DNA of 64,000 nt from Curtobacterium sp. UNCCL20 (lineage in GTDB: Bacteria; Actinomycetota; Actinomycetes; Actinomycetales; Microbacteriaceae): the NCBI RefSeq assembly GCF_900101675.1, contig NZ_FNKG01000004.1, forward strand, positions 434,001 through 498,000, written 5' to 3'. A program made the position numbers and the translations under genes. Below, piece by piece: positions 7,576 to 16,593 of this stretch. The notes beneath the pieces were generated by a model, which was given only the letters and a program-made list of their open reading frames with translations, did no database searches and was not told where the DNA came from. Every line of letters starts with the position of its first letter. Positions within the stretch are counted from its first letter, which is position 1.

Positions 7576-8685
7576 ATGAAGAAATCCACCACACGAGCCA
7601 TGCTGGGCGTCGGCGCCCTGCTGCTCGCCATCACCACACTGGCGGGGTGTTCCAACGGCTCCGACGCGAGCACCGGGTCCGGCGGAGGCGACGCGTCGAA
7701 CGCCAAGATCGGCCTGCTCCTCCCCGACTCCGTCACCGCCCGCTACGCCAGCGCCGACCGTCCGCTCTTCACCGCCGAGGTGAAGAAGCAGTGCAGCGGC
7801 TGCTCCGTCATCTATGCGAACGCCGACGGCGACGCCTCGAAGCAGCTGCAGCAGGCCCAGTCGATGCTCACCCAGGGCGTCAAGGTCCTCGTCCTCGACC
7901 CGTTCGACGGTGAGGCCGCAGCGTCCATCGTGCAGCAGGCCAAGGCCAAGAAGGTGCCGGTCATCTCCTACGACCGACTCATCGACAGCCCGGACCTCAG
8001 CTACTACATCTCCTTCGACAACGAGAAGGTGGGCGAGCTCCAGGGCCAAGCGCTCGTCGACGCCCTCAAGGCGAAGAACGTGCCGTCCGGCTCCGGCATC
8101 ATCATGGTGAACGGCTCGCCGACCGACAACAACGCCTCGCAGTTCAAGAAGGGCGCCCACTCGGTCATCGACTCGAGCGGCTACAAGGTGCTCGCCGAGT
8201 ACGACACACCCGGATGGGACCCCGCCAAGGCGCAGGACTGGGCCGCCGGGCAGATCAGCAAGCTCGGTGCCGACAAGATCACCGGCGTCTACGCGGCGAA
8301 CGACGACACCGGCGGTGGTGTCATCGCGGCACTGAAGTCGGCCGGCGTGAAGACGCTGCCCCCGGTGACCGGTCAGGACGCCTCCCTCGCCGGCATCCAG
8401 CGCATCCTCGCCGGTGAGCAGTACATGACGGTCTACAAGGCCTTCAAGCCGGAGGCCTCGAAGGCGGCCGACCTCGCGATCCAGTTCGCGAAGGGCGACA
8501 AGCCGAAGGGCGACACGACCGTCAAGACCGCCAAGGGCGACAGCGTCCAGTCGACGCTGCTCGAGCCGGTGGCCGTGACCACGAAGAACGTCCAGTCCAC
8601 CGTGGTCAAGGACGGCCTGTACAAGGTGACGCAGATCTGCACCTCCGCGTACACGTCCGCCTGCGACGCTGCCGGCATCAAGTGA
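7576..8685 (+). CDS. xylF: Sugar ABC transporter substrate-binding lipoprotein, XylF-type
   Basis: 369 residues. A lipoprotein signal peptide ends in the lipobox LAGC (Cys at about residue 25), then a Ser/Gly linker and a periplasmic-binding-protein type 1 fold. It aligns from memory with E. coli XylF over long stretches (SYDRLI, YYISFDNEKVGELQ, NGSPTDNNA, TGQDASLAGIQRI, MTVYK), which is why I call it xylose-type. It captures sugar outside the membrane for XylGH. GGAGG lies nine bases before the ATG. Two extra Cys residues occur near the N-terminus of the mature domain (KQCSGCS) and may form a disulfide. A strong hairpin follows the gene. Confidence 0.9.
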   Translation: MKKSTTRAMLGVGALLLAITTLAGCSNGSDASTGSGGGDASNAKIGLLLPDSVTARYASADRPLFTAEVKKQCSGCSVIYANADGDASKQLQQAQSMLTQGVKVLVLDPFDGEAAASIVQQAKAKKVPVISYDRLIDSPDLSYYISFDNEKVGELQGQALVDALKAKNVPSGSGIIMVNGSPTDNNASQFKKGAHSVIDSSGYKVLAEYDTPGWDPAKAQDWAAGQISKLGADKITGVYAANDDTGGGVIAALKSAGVKTLPPVTGQDASLAGIQRILAGEQYMTVYKAFKPEASKAADLAIQFAKGDKPKGDTTVKTAKGDSVQSTLLEPVAVTTKNVQSTVVKDGLYKVTQICTSAYTSACDAAGIK

Positions 8686-8718
8686 GTGACGCCGCTCGCA
8701 GCGATTGACACCCGCCTG

Positions 8719-8750
8719 CCCGCCCGGTCCGTCATCGGACCGGGCGGGCC
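8719..8750 (+). terminator. Intra-operon hairpin between xylF and xylG
   Basis: A perfect 14-base stem (arms GCCCGCCCGGTCCG and its complement) with a TCAT loop lies in the 87-base gap. Such stems often protect the binding-protein mRNA and reduce read-through into the ATPase and permease genes, giving more binding protein than membrane complex. That role is inferred. Confidence 0.65.
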
Positions 8751-8772
8751 TCACCGATCGAGGACGACACCC

Positions 8773-9597
8773 GTGAGCACGACACCCGTGAGCAACGAGT
8801 CACCAGCAGCACACCCCACCGCCGACCCGGTGATGTCCCTCCGCGGGATCACCAAGCGGTTCGGCGCCGTCCAGGCCCTCAGCGAGATCGACTTCGACGT
8901 GTACCCGGGCGAGGTGGTCGCGATCGTCGGCGACAACGGCGCCGGCAAGTCGACGTTCGTGAAGATCCTCGCCGGGGTCTACACGCCGGACGGCGGCACG
9001 ATCACCTTCAACGGCGACGAGGTCACCGTCCCGAACCCCGCGGCGGCGCAGGCGCTCGGCATCGCCACCGTCTTCCAGGACCTCGCCCTCGCCGACAACC
9101 TCGACGTGGTGTCGAACCTGTTCCTCGGCCGCGAGATCGCCCACCCGCTCCTCGACGAGGAGGAGATGGAGCGCCGCTCGTGGGAGCTCCTCCAGCAGCT
9201 CGCCGCGCGCATCCCGTCGGTGCGCATCCCGATCGCCTCGTTGTCCGGCGGGCAGCGGCAGACGGTCGCGATCGCCCGCTCGCTGATCGGCGACCCCCAG
9301 GTCGTGATCCTCGACGAGCCGACCGCGGCCCTCGGCGTCGCACAGACCGCCGAGGTGCTCAACCTCGTCGAGCGGCTCCGCGAGCGGGGCCACGGGGTCA
9401 TCCTCATCAGCCACAACCTCGCGGACGTGCAGGCGGTGGCGGACCGGGTCGCGGTCCTCCGCCTCGGCCGCAACAACGGCACGTTCCGGATCGACGACGT
9501 CTCCTACGAGGAGATCATCGCCGCGATCACCGGTGCCACCGACAACGCCGTCACGCGTCGCGCGGCCGCCCGGACCGAGCAGGAGACCTCAGCATGA
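8773..9597 (+). CDS. xylG: Sugar ABC transporter ATP-binding protein, XylG-like single-domain
   Basis: 274 residues, one nucleotide-binding domain. This is about half the length of the duplicated E. coli XylG but usual for actinobacterial homologues. Walker A GDNGAGKST, signature LSGGQRQ, Walker B VVILDEPTAAL and switch His in LISHNLAD are all present. It powers import through XylH at the inner face of the membrane. The GTG at 8773 is preceded by GAGGA; a second GTG at 8788 is possible. Its stop overlaps the xylH start as ATGA, so the two are translationally coupled. Confidence 0.88.
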   Translation: MSTTPVSNESPAAHPTADPVMSLRGITKRFGAVQALSEIDFDVYPGEVVAIVGDNGAGKSTFVKILAGVYTPDGGTITFNGDEVTVPNPAAAQALGIATVFQDLALADNLDVVSNLFLGREIAHPLLDEEEMERRSWELLQQLAARIPSVRIPIASLSGGQRQTVAIARSLIGDPQVVILDEPTAALGVAQTAEVLNLVERLRERGHGVILISHNLADVQAVADRVAVLRLGRNNGTFRIDDVSYEEIIAAITGATDNAVTRRAAARTEQETSA

Positions 9598-10862
9598 GCA
9601 AGACCGACGAGACCCTCACCGCGGCGACGCCGACCCCCTCGGCGGCGGACCTGCAGGACGAGCGGCTGCTCCGGGACCAGGGCATCGGCGGGGCCGCGAA
9701 GGCGTTCGTGCGCCGGGTCCGCGGCGGCGACATCGGGTCGCTGCCGGTGGTTGTCGGCCTCATCGTCATCTGGGCGGTGTTCCAGGCGCTCTCCCCCGAC
9801 TTCCTCTCCCCCGGCAACCTCGTCAACCTCGCCCTGCAGTGCGCCGCGGTCGGCACGATCGCGATCGGCATCGTGCTGGTCCTGCTCCTCGGCGAGATCG
9901 ACCTGTCCGTCGGCAGCGTCAGTGGTCTGGCGGCCGCGATCCTCGGGCAGGGGCTGACCACGCTCGGCTGGCCGCTCTGGCTGGTGCTCGTCGTGGCACT
10001 CGCCGTCGGTGCCGCCGCCGGTCTGCTCTACGGCCTCCTGTTCACCCGCTTCGGCGTCCCGAGCTTCGTCATCACGCTCGCCGGCCTCCTCGGGTTCCTC
10101 GGACTGCAGCTGCTCATCCTCGGCCCGAACGGCTCCATCAACCTGCCGTACTCGTCGCCGATCGTGCAGTTCGCCTCGGCGTCGTACCTGCCGCCGTGGC
10201 TCGCGTACCTGCTCGCCGCGGTCGCCGCCGGAGGCCTCTTCTTCACCGAGGTCCGGCGCGCTGCCCGTCGCCGCCGTGCCGGGTTGTCCACCGGCGCGAT
10301 GTCCCTCACGATCGCGAAGTCCGTCGCGCTCTTCATCGCCCTCGGCGTGATGGTCTGGTACCTGTCGCGTGACTTCGGCACCGGCACGTCGTTCGTGTTC
10401 TTCGTGGTGCTCGTCGTCCTGATGAACTTCGTGCTGAAGCGCACCCGGTGGGGCCGCTCGGTGTTCGCGGTCGGCGGCAACGTCGAGGCCGCTCGCCGGT
10501 CCGGCATCCGGGTGAACCGGATCTACATCTCGGTGTTCGTGCTGACGTCCCTGTTCGCCACGATCGGCGGCATCCTCGCTGCTGCCCGGCTGAACTCCGC
10601 GAGCCTGTCCTCGGGTGCCGGCGACACGAACCTCAACGCGATCGCCGCCGCGGTGATCGGCGGGACGAGCCTCTTCGGTGGTCGCGGCAGCGCGTGGTCG
10701 GCGCTCCTCGGCATCATCGTCATCCAGTCGATCTCGAACGGCTTGACCCTGCTCAGCCTGGACTCCTCGATCCGGTACATGATCACCGGCGCGGTCCTCC
10801 TCCTCGCCGTCATCATCGACTCGCTGTCGCGGCGCAGTCGCGCCAGCCACGGCGCGGCCTGA
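9594..10862 (+). CDS. xylH: Sugar ABC transporter permease, XylH-like
   Basis: 422 residues with about ten hydrophobic segments of the branched-chain/ribose-type permease family (BPD_transp_2). The conserved GEIDLSVGSV and the later RSGIRVNRIYISVFVLTS and VIGGTSLFGGRGS stretches mark it as a monosaccharide permease. The ATG overlaps the xylG stop (ATGA). It forms the membrane channel of the xylFGH importer; the 48-bp palindrome at 10886 probably ends the operon. Confidence 0.9.
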   Translation: MSKTDETLTAATPTPSAADLQDERLLRDQGIGGAAKAFVRRVRGGDIGSLPVVVGLIVIWAVFQALSPDFLSPGNLVNLALQCAAVGTIAIGIVLVLLLGEIDLSVGSVSGLAAAILGQGLTTLGWPLWLVLVVALAVGAAAGLLYGLLFTRFGVPSFVITLAGLLGFLGLQLLILGPNGSINLPYSSPIVQFASASYLPPWLAYLLAAVAAGGLFFTEVRRAARRRRAGLSTGAMSLTIAKSVALFIALGVMVWYLSRDFGTGTSFVFFVVLVVLMNFVLKRTRWGRSVFAVGGNVEAARRSGIRVNRIYISVFVLTSLFATIGGILAAARLNSASLSSGAGDTNLNAIAAAVIGGTSLFGGRGSAWSALLGIIVIQSISNGLTLLSLDSSIRYMITGAVLLLAVIIDSLSRRSRASHGAA

Positions 10863-10885
10863 GCGGGCCCGGAACGTCCCCAGCA

Positions 10886-10933
10886 GTCGGACTGGAGGCC
10901 CGTGGCGGCGCCGCCACGGGCCTGCAGTCCGAC
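10886..10933. terminator. 48-bp near-perfect palindrome, family III copy 2
   Basis: Two 24-base arms without spacer, one mismatch pair, sharing with the copy at 6105 the core CTGGAGGC-x-CGTGGCGGC and its complement. It starts 23 bases after xylH and precedes a same-strand gene, as the first copy does. Confidence 0.75.
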
Positions 10934-10978
10934 ACCCGTCGCGACCACGGCGTCACCCGCGCCTGGTAAGCAGGTCCC

Positions 10979-11851
10979 ATGACCGACGTCTCGACGCCCG
11001 CGCCCGGAACCAGAGCACTCGTCCTCGGAGGTGGCGGCGTCGCCGGCATCGCGTGGGAACTCGGGGTGCTGACCGCGCTCCAGGAGGCGGGGGTCGACCT
11101 CGACGCCGCCGACCTCGTCGTCGGCACCAGCGCCGGCAGCGTCGTCGGGACCTTCGTCCGGCACGGCGGTGTGCAGCACGCGTACGACCAGCAGCACGCT
11201 CCCGTCCCGACCACGTACGAGGAGCCCGTCGCGATCGACGCCGACGACTTCCAGGCACGACTCGGCGCCGCGCTCGAGGGTGCGACCTCGGAGCAGGACG
11301 CCCGCGCCCGACTCGGCCGGGCCGCCCAGCGCGTGACGACCGGCCAGACCGACGACGAGCGCGTCGCGACCTTCACCGAGACCCTGCCGTCGCCCGAGTG
11401 GCCCACGAAGCCGCTCGCGCTCACGACGATCGACGCCACCGACGGCACCTTCCGCGTGCTGACCGCGGCCGACGGCATCCCGCTCGCCCGCGCGGTCGCG
11501 TCGAGCTGCTCGGTCCCGCTCGTCTGGTCGCCGGTCACGCTCGAGGGCTGTCCCTACATCGACGGCGGCCTGCGCTCCGCCACCAACGCGGACATCGCCG
11601 CCGGGTACGAGCGGGTCCTCGTCATCGCCTGCGGCCCCGAGGGCCCGTCGCCGCTCGGGCCGTGGCTCGACGTCGCCGTCGAGGGGCTCCGTGCCGCGGG
11701 CAGCTCCGTCGAGGTCGTCGTGGCGGACAGCACTGCGCAGCAGGCGTTCGGCACGAACTCGCTGTCACTGTCCACGCAGGCTCCGTCGGCCGAGGCCGGG
11801 CACGCGCAGGGGGCGGCGCTGGCGGAGGGCATCGCCGCGTTCTGGGCATGA
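10979..11851 (+). CDS. Patatin-like phospholipase family protein
   Basis: 290 residues. It shows the patatin signature: glycine-rich oxyanion loop GGGGVAGIAWELGVL near residue 18, nucleophile elbow GTSAG with Ser51, and the catalytic Asp195 in YIDGGLRSATNADIA. These enzymes hydrolyse acyl ester bonds of lipids with a Ser-Asp dyad. No signal peptide is visible, so it should act in the cytosol or at the membrane face. TAAGCA six bases before the ATG suggests a leaderless transcript. It is a single gene with its own upstream terminator; the physiological lipid is unknown. Confidence 0.9.
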   Translation: MTDVSTPAPGTRALVLGGGGVAGIAWELGVLTALQEAGVDLDAADLVVGTSAGSVVGTFVRHGGVQHAYDQQHAPVPTTYEEPVAIDADDFQARLGAALEGATSEQDARARLGRAAQRVTTGQTDDERVATFTETLPSPEWPTKPLALTTIDATDGTFRVLTAADGIPLARAVASSCSVPLVWSPVTLEGCPYIDGGLRSATNADIAAGYERVLVIACGPEGPSPLGPWLDVAVEGLRAAGSSVEVVVADSTAQQAFGTNSLSLSTQAPSAEAGHAQGAALAEGIAAFWA

Positions 11852-11932
11852 TCCCCATGGCGTCCGCCGGGAGTTCTCCACAGTCTCGGGTGTGACCGTC
11901 CTGCTGTCCGGTGCCGCCGATAGCGTGGGGGC

Positions 11933-14047
11933 ATGACGACGCCGTTCTCCGATCTGGACCAGTTCACCGCCCTCCCCCGAGTCGACGGGATCGCGGTGAG
12001 CCCGGACGGATCCCGTGTCGCGCTGACGGTCAGCAGGCGGGACGCCGAGGGGACGGGCTACCGGCGGTCCATCTGGGCCGTGCCCGGGCCGTCCGGTCCC
12101 GGCGACGCCGCCGGCTCGGGCGCTCCGGTCCGGCTCACCCGCTCGGCGAAGGGCGAGGGCGGGGTCTCCTTCACCCGGACCGGCGACCTGCTCTTCGTGT
12201 CCGGCCGCCCCGACGGCGAGGGCGACCAGGACAGTGACGCTCCGCAGCTCTGGGTCCTGCCCGCGGCCGGCGGTGAAGCCCGTCCGGTCACCCGACTCGC
12301 CGGTGGTGTCGGTGGCGTCCTCGGCGTCGCCGCGTCCGCGGACACCGTCGCCGTCACTGCCGGGCTCCTCCCCGGCGCCGGCACCGACCGCACGGGTGTG
12401 GTGGCGGCCGACGCCGAACTGCGCGGCCGCCGGAAGGACCGCGGTGTCGCGGCGATCCTGCACGAGACCTACCCGGTGCGCTTCTGGGACCACGACCTCG
12501 GCCCGGACGAGACCCACGTCCTGACGCTCGACCTCGGCACCCTGCGCGAGGCCGACACCACGCCGCCGCTGTCCGACGACGGCCCGGACGGCGACACGAA
12601 GCCGGCCTACCCGCCGCACCTGCCGGCACCGCTCGACCTCGCCCCGGCACCCGCCCGCTCGCTCGAGCACGTCGACGGGGTGGTGTCCCCCGACGGCGCG
12701 GTGGTCGTCGCGACCGTCGCCGTCCAAGAAGCGCGTGGTTCGCGTTCGACCATCGTCGCGTTCGACGTCACGAGCGGCCAGCGCACGGTGCTGTTCGACG
12801 AGGACGCCGTCGACCACGAGATGCCCACCCTCAGCAACGACGGGCGGACGCTCGCGTGGGTCCGGACGGCTCGTTTCACACCCCAGGGTGCGACGCCGCA
12901 GGAGATCTGGGTCGCCACGCTCGACGGCACCGCGGTGTCCGGGGCCCGGCGCATCGCGACCGAGTGGGACCGCTGGCCGAACGAACTCGTCTTCGAGCAC
13001 GGCGACGGTGCGCTCCTGGCGACGGCCGACCAGGACGGCCGCGCGCCGGTCTTCCGTCTGCCCGTCGACAGCGGCACGGTCGAGCAGCTCACCCACGACG
13101 ACTGGGCGTACTCGAGCCTGCGCGTGGCAGAGGCGACGGGTGCCGTGGTGGCGCTCCGTGCCTCCTGGCAGGCGCCGCTCCACCCCGTGCAGATCGACGC
13201 CGACGGCGCGGTGACCCCGCTCGCGACGCCCGCCGCACTGCCGGAGGTCCCCGGCCGCCTCGAAGAGGTCGACACGACGGCCGCCGAAGGCGCGCGCGTG
13301 CGCGGCTGGCTCGTCCTCCCTGAGGGCGACGGCCCGCACCCGCTCCTGCTCTGGATCCACGGCGGCCCACTCAACTCGTGGAACCAGTGGTCGTGGCGGT
13401 GGAACCCGCAGCTCGCCGTGGCGCGCGGGTACGCCGTGCTCCTGCCGGACCCCGCACTGTCCACCGGGTACGGACTCGACTTCATCAACCGCGGGTGGAA
13501 CGCGTGGGGTCAGGCGCCCTACACGGACCTCATGGCGATCACCGACGCCGTCGTCGCGCGGGACGACATCGACGAGACCCGGACCGCGGCGATGGGCGGG
13601 TCGTTCGGCGGCTACATGGCGAACTGGGTCGCCGGGCACACTGACCGGTTCGACGCCGTGGTCACCCACGCCAGCCTCTGGGCGCTCGACCAGTTCAACG
13701 GCACGACGGACATGTCGCAGTACTGGCAGTCGATCTTCGACCAGTCCGGCCTCGACGCCAACGACCCGCACCGGTTCGTTCGCGAGATCACGTCACCGAT
13801 GCTCGTGATCCACGGCGACAAGGACTACCGGGTGCCGATCGGCGAGGGGCTGCGGCTCTGGTCGGAGCTCGCGGAGCACCACGCGGCGGAGGACGGCACG
13901 ATGCCGCACCGGTTCCTCTACTTCCCGGACGAGAACCACTGGATCCTCAAGCCGCAGCACGCCGTGGTCTGGTACGAGACGGTGTTCGCGTTCCTGGCGC
14001 AGCACGTCCTCGGCGAGGAGTGGAAGCGCCCCGAGCTGCTGGGGTAG
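11933..14047 (+). CDS. S9 family peptidase (acylaminoacyl-peptidase/DPP-like)
   Basis: 704 residues: an N-terminal beta-propeller of about 400 residues and a C-terminal alpha/beta-hydrolase. The triad is Ser557 in GGSFGGYMANW, Asp631 in HGDKDYRVP and His669 in ENHWI. The family removes acyl-amino acids or dipeptides from short peptides, since the propeller shields the active site. There is no signal peptide, so it is probably cytosolic and recycles peptides. The ATG follows TAGCGT by six bases, a leaderless arrangement. It is convergent with the acyl-CoA dehydrogenase gene. Confidence 0.92.
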   Translation: MTTPFSDLDQFTALPRVDGIAVSPDGSRVALTVSRRDAEGTGYRRSIWAVPGPSGPGDAAGSGAPVRLTRSAKGEGGVSFTRTGDLLFVSGRPDGEGDQDSDAPQLWVLPAAGGEARPVTRLAGGVGGVLGVAASADTVAVTAGLLPGAGTDRTGVVAADAELRGRRKDRGVAAILHETYPVRFWDHDLGPDETHVLTLDLGTLREADTTPPLSDDGPDGDTKPAYPPHLPAPLDLAPAPARSLEHVDGVVSPDGAVVVATVAVQEARGSRSTIVAFDVTSGQRTVLFDEDAVDHEMPTLSNDGRTLAWVRTARFTPQGATPQEIWVATLDGTAVSGARRIATEWDRWPNELVFEHGDGALLATADQDGRAPVFRLPVDSGTVEQLTHDDWAYSSLRVAEATGAVVALRASWQAPLHPVQIDADGAVTPLATPAALPEVPGRLEEVDTTAAEGARVRGWLVLPEGDGPHPLLLWIHGGPLNSWNQWSWRWNPQLAVARGYAVLLPDPALSTGYGLDFINRGWNAWGQAPYTDLMAITDAVVARDDIDETRTAAMGGSFGGYMANWVAGHTDRFDAVVTHASLWALDQFNGTTDMSQYWQSIFDQSGLDANDPHRFVREITSPMLVIHGDKDYRVPIGEGLRLWSELAEHHAAEDGTMPHRFLYFPDENHWILKPQHAVVWYETVFAFLAQHVLGEEWKRPELLG

Positions 14048-14083
14048 CGGCGGGCGGCGCCGCAGGGCCGCGCGGTGCCCGAT

Positions 14084-14155
14084 GCGCAAAACACCGGTGT
14101 TCGTCTGCCGCGCCCTGCGATTCCGCGGTGCGGCGCACGAACACCGGTGTTGTGC
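14084..14155. repeat. Paired-palindrome intergenic element, family I copy 2
   Basis: AACACCGGTGTT occurs twice, CACCGGTG cores at 14092-14099 and 14142-14149, again exactly 50 bp between centres. The 38 bases between them align with the reverse complement of copy 1, sharing GCAGGGCGCG and CGCACC, so this copy is inverted relative to copy 1. It lies between convergent genes. Confidence 0.8.
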
Positions 14156-14166
14156 TCGCTGTCTGG

Positions 14167-14211
14167 CCGGGGTCGGTCCGGTCCACCTCAGACGAACACG
14201 GCCGACCCCGG
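14167..14211. terminator. Hairpin before the acyl-CoA dehydrogenase 3' end
   Basis: CCGGGGTCGG at 14167-14176 pairs with CCGACCCCGG at 14202-14211 around a 25-base loop. Together with the neighbouring repeat it fills the 181-base convergent gap, so a bidirectional terminator is likely. Confidence 0.55.
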
Positions 14212-14228
14212 CCGTCGGTCAGCTCAGC

Positions 14229-15422
14229 TCAGACGAACGCGGCCTGCCCCGTGATCGCCCGACCGACGATGAGGGTGTTCACCTCGCGCGTGCCCTCGTA
14301 CGAGTAGATCGCCTCGGCGTCGGCGAAGAACCGCGCCACACCCTTGTCGAGCACGATGCCGTTGCCGCCCTGCACCTCGCGGCACCACGCCACGGTCTCG
14401 CGCATCTTCGCCGTCGCGAACGCCTTCGCCATCGCGGAGTGCTCGTCGCCCCCGGTGCCGGCGTCCTGCATCGCCGAGGCCTGCGTGCACAGGGCGATCG
14501 AGGCGGTGATGTTCGCCAGGGACTGCACCAGCCGGTCCTGCACGAGCTGGTGCGCAGCGATCGGCTTGCCGAACTGAATGCGGTTCCGGGCGTAGTCGAG
14601 GGCCGCTTCGTACGCGCCGACCGCGATGCCGATCGCCTGCCACGCGACCTCGGTGCGGGTCAGGCGGAGCACCTCGGCGGTGGCGCGGAACGAGTTCGCG
14701 TTCTGCAGCCGGCGCGACTCGGGGACGCGGACGCCCTCCATCACGATGTCGGCGTTCTGCACACCGCGGAGGGCGATCTTGTCCTCGATCTTCGTCGCGG
14801 TGAAGCCCGGCGTGTCGGTGGTGACGAGGAAGCCCTTGACCTGCTCGTCGGCGACGTCCTTCGCCCAGATCACGACGACGTCCGCGAACGTGGCGTTGCC
14901 GATCCAGCGCTTCTCGCCGTCGAGCACCCACTCGTCGCCCTCGCGCCGGGCGGTCGTGCGGAGCCCGCGTGCCGAGTCACTGCCGGAGAGCGGCTCGGTC
15001 AGGCCGAACGCGCCGACGATCTCGCCAGCGGCCATCCGCGGCAGCCACTCGCGCTGCTGCTCGTCACTGCCGGCCACCGCGATCGAGTTCATCGCGAGCC
15101 CGGACTGCACCCCGATGAACGTCGCCACGCTGGCGTCGATGCGTCCGAGCTCGAGCGCCGCCCACCCGCGGTACACGGCGGAGTTCTCGAACTGGCGGAC
15201 GAGCGGGATGCCCGCGCCGTACATGCCGAGCTCGGCCAGCGGAGCGATCGTCTGCATCGGGAACTCGGCCCGCGCCCAGTACTCGTCCGCGATCGGGCGC
15301 ACCTCGGACTCGAGGTAGGTGCGCAGCCGTCCGAGTGACTCACGCTCCTGGTCGGTCAACCCCTCCTGGAAACGGTAGAAGTCGGACTCGAGCAGTGCGG
15401 TCGTGGACGTCGTCATTGACAT
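14229..15422 (-). CDS. Acyl-CoA dehydrogenase family protein
   Basis: 397 residues, the normal length of the family. N-terminal helical domain, middle beta domain with GAFGLTEPLSGSDSARGLRT (FAD/substrate contact) and DGEKRWIGNATFADV, and C-terminal helical domain ending in EGTREVNTLIVGRAITGQAA. Glutaryl-CoA dehydrogenase-like members share this ending. It oxidises an acyl-CoA with FAD. ATGs at 15422 and 15416 are possible; I chose 15422, where CATCGT lies seven bases upstream, but no clear ribosome site is seen for either. It is divergent from a QsdR-type regulator and thioesterase, suggesting shared control of an acyl-CoA pathway. Confidence 0.88.
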   Translation of the reverse strand: MSMTTSTTALLESDFYRFQEGLTDQERESLGRLRTYLESEVRPIADEYWARAEFPMQTIAPLAELGMYGAGIPLVRQFENSAVYRGWAALELGRIDASVATFIGVQSGLAMNSIAVAGSDEQQREWLPRMAAGEIVGAFGLTEPLSGSDSARGLRTTARREGDEWVLDGEKRWIGNATFADVVVIWAKDVADEQVKGFLVTTDTPGFTATKIEDKIALRGVQNADIVMEGVRVPESRRLQNANSFRATAEVLRLTRTEVAWQAIGIAVGAYEAALDYARNRIQFGKPIAAHQLVQDRLVQSLANITASIALCTQASAMQDAGTGGDEHSAMAKAFATAKMRETVAWCREVQGGNGIVLDKGVARFFADAEAIYSYEGTREVNTLIVGRAITGQAAFV

Positions 15423-15469
15423 GGGAACCACGATGCATCATTCTCGGAAACGTTGCAAGGGAGGGACGC

Positions 15470-16078
15470 GTGTACACATCGGATTCTGCGCTGCGCGCGT
15501 TCCGGGAGGCGCGCCACACCTTCATCGCCGGCTCACGGATCGACATGGGTGCGCTCGCGACCTCGCTCGGCGTGGACCGCACGTCGCTGTTCCGCTGGGT
15601 GGGCAACCGTGACCGGTTGCTGTCCGAGATCCTGTGGTCCCTCGCAGTACCGACCCTCGACGGCGCCACCCGCACCGCCGACGCCACCGGGTCCGTCGGA
15701 GCGGCCCGCCTCGTCCAGGTGCTCGACCGCTTCACCGCCGACCTCATCGACGCCACGTACTTCCGCGCGTTCCTCACCCGCGAACCCGCACGAGCCCTGC
15801 GGCTGCTGACCACGACCGAGAGCGACGTCCAGAGCCGCTTCGTCGGCCGGGTGACCACGCTCATCGAGCGGGAAGCCGACTCCGGTACGTTCGATCCCGC
15901 GCCACTGTCGGCGGAGGAGCTCGCCAGGCTGCTCGTCCGGATCTCCGAGTCGTTCACCTACGCCGAGTTCATCTCGGGCGAGACCCCGGACCCCGATCGG
16001 GCCCGCGCCGCGTTCGAGTACGTCCTCCGACCCGACTCCGTACGTCCCGCTCACACCCCACCGATCGGAGACCGATGA
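15470..16078 (+). CDS. TetR-family regulator of the QsdR type
   Basis: 202 residues. The N-terminal helix-turn-helix shows the QsdR pattern (ALRAFREARHTFIAGSRIDM, then GVDRTSLFRWVGNRDRLLSE). The C-terminal ligand domain is TetR-like. In Rhodococcus QsdR represses a lactonase operon and responds to lactone breakdown products; related proteins sense acyl or lactone compounds. The GTG is preceded by GGGAGGG. The gene overlaps the thioesterase start as ATGA and is divergent from the acyl-CoA dehydrogenase, so it most likely controls both. The ligand is inferred only by family. Confidence 0.85.
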   Translation: MYTSDSALRAFREARHTFIAGSRIDMGALATSLGVDRTSLFRWVGNRDRLLSEILWSLAVPTLDGATRTADATGSVGAARLVQVLDRFTADLIDATYFRAFLTREPARALRLLTTTESDVQSRFVGRVTTLIEREADSGTFDPAPLSAEELARLLVRISESFTYAEFISGETPDPDRARAAFEYVLRPDSVRPAHTPPIGDR

Positions 16079-16518
16079 CCATCGACGAGTACCCGTTCCG
16101 CCGGATCTACCCCACCAGGTGGAACGACAACGACATGTTCGGGCACGTCAACAACACGATCTACTACAGCGCGATGGACAACGCGTCGACGTACTGGTTC
16201 CGCGAGGAAGCCCGTCTCGACCCGTTCTCGACGCCCTGGATCGCGGTGCTGGTGTCGTCGAGCTGCCGGTTCGTCGAGTCCGCGGTCTGGCCGGACGTCA
16301 TCGAGGTCGGGATGCGGTCGAAGCACCTCGGCACCACGAGCCTGTCGTGGGAGTTCGGCCTGTTCCGCCAGTCGGACGGTGCCCTGCTCGCCACCGGCGA
16401 GTTCGTGCACGTCATCATCGACCGCGAGGGTGCCCGCCGCCCGATGGCCTTGCCCGCCGAACTCCGCGAGCTCGTCACCACGACGATGCAGGCGCCCGCG
16501 TCCGTCTCCGCCGACTGA
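16075..16518 (+). CDS. Hot-dog fold acyl-CoA thioesterase
   Basis: 147 residues of the 4HBT/YbgC type. It has the catalytic region PTRWNDNDMFGHVNNTIYYS near residues 14-33 (Asp-x-x-x-His-Val-Asn-Asn). The family cleaves acyl-CoA thioesters in the cytosol. It overlaps the regulator gene by ATGA, so the two are cotranslated, and opposes the acyl-CoA dehydrogenase, consistent with a small acyl-CoA module. Substrate chain is unknown. Confidence 0.88.
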   Translation: MTIDEYPFRRIYPTRWNDNDMFGHVNNTIYYSAMDNASTYWFREEARLDPFSTPWIAVLVSSSCRFVESAVWPDVIEVGMRSKHLGTTSLSWEFGLFRQSDGALLATGEFVHVIIDREGARRPMALPAELRELVTTTMQAPASVSAD

Positions 16519-16593
16519 CCGCTGCGGCTCGGGCCGTCCGAACGCCCGCCGACCCGTCGCACGAGGGCCCTGAGACCGTCGCCGACCCTGCGC

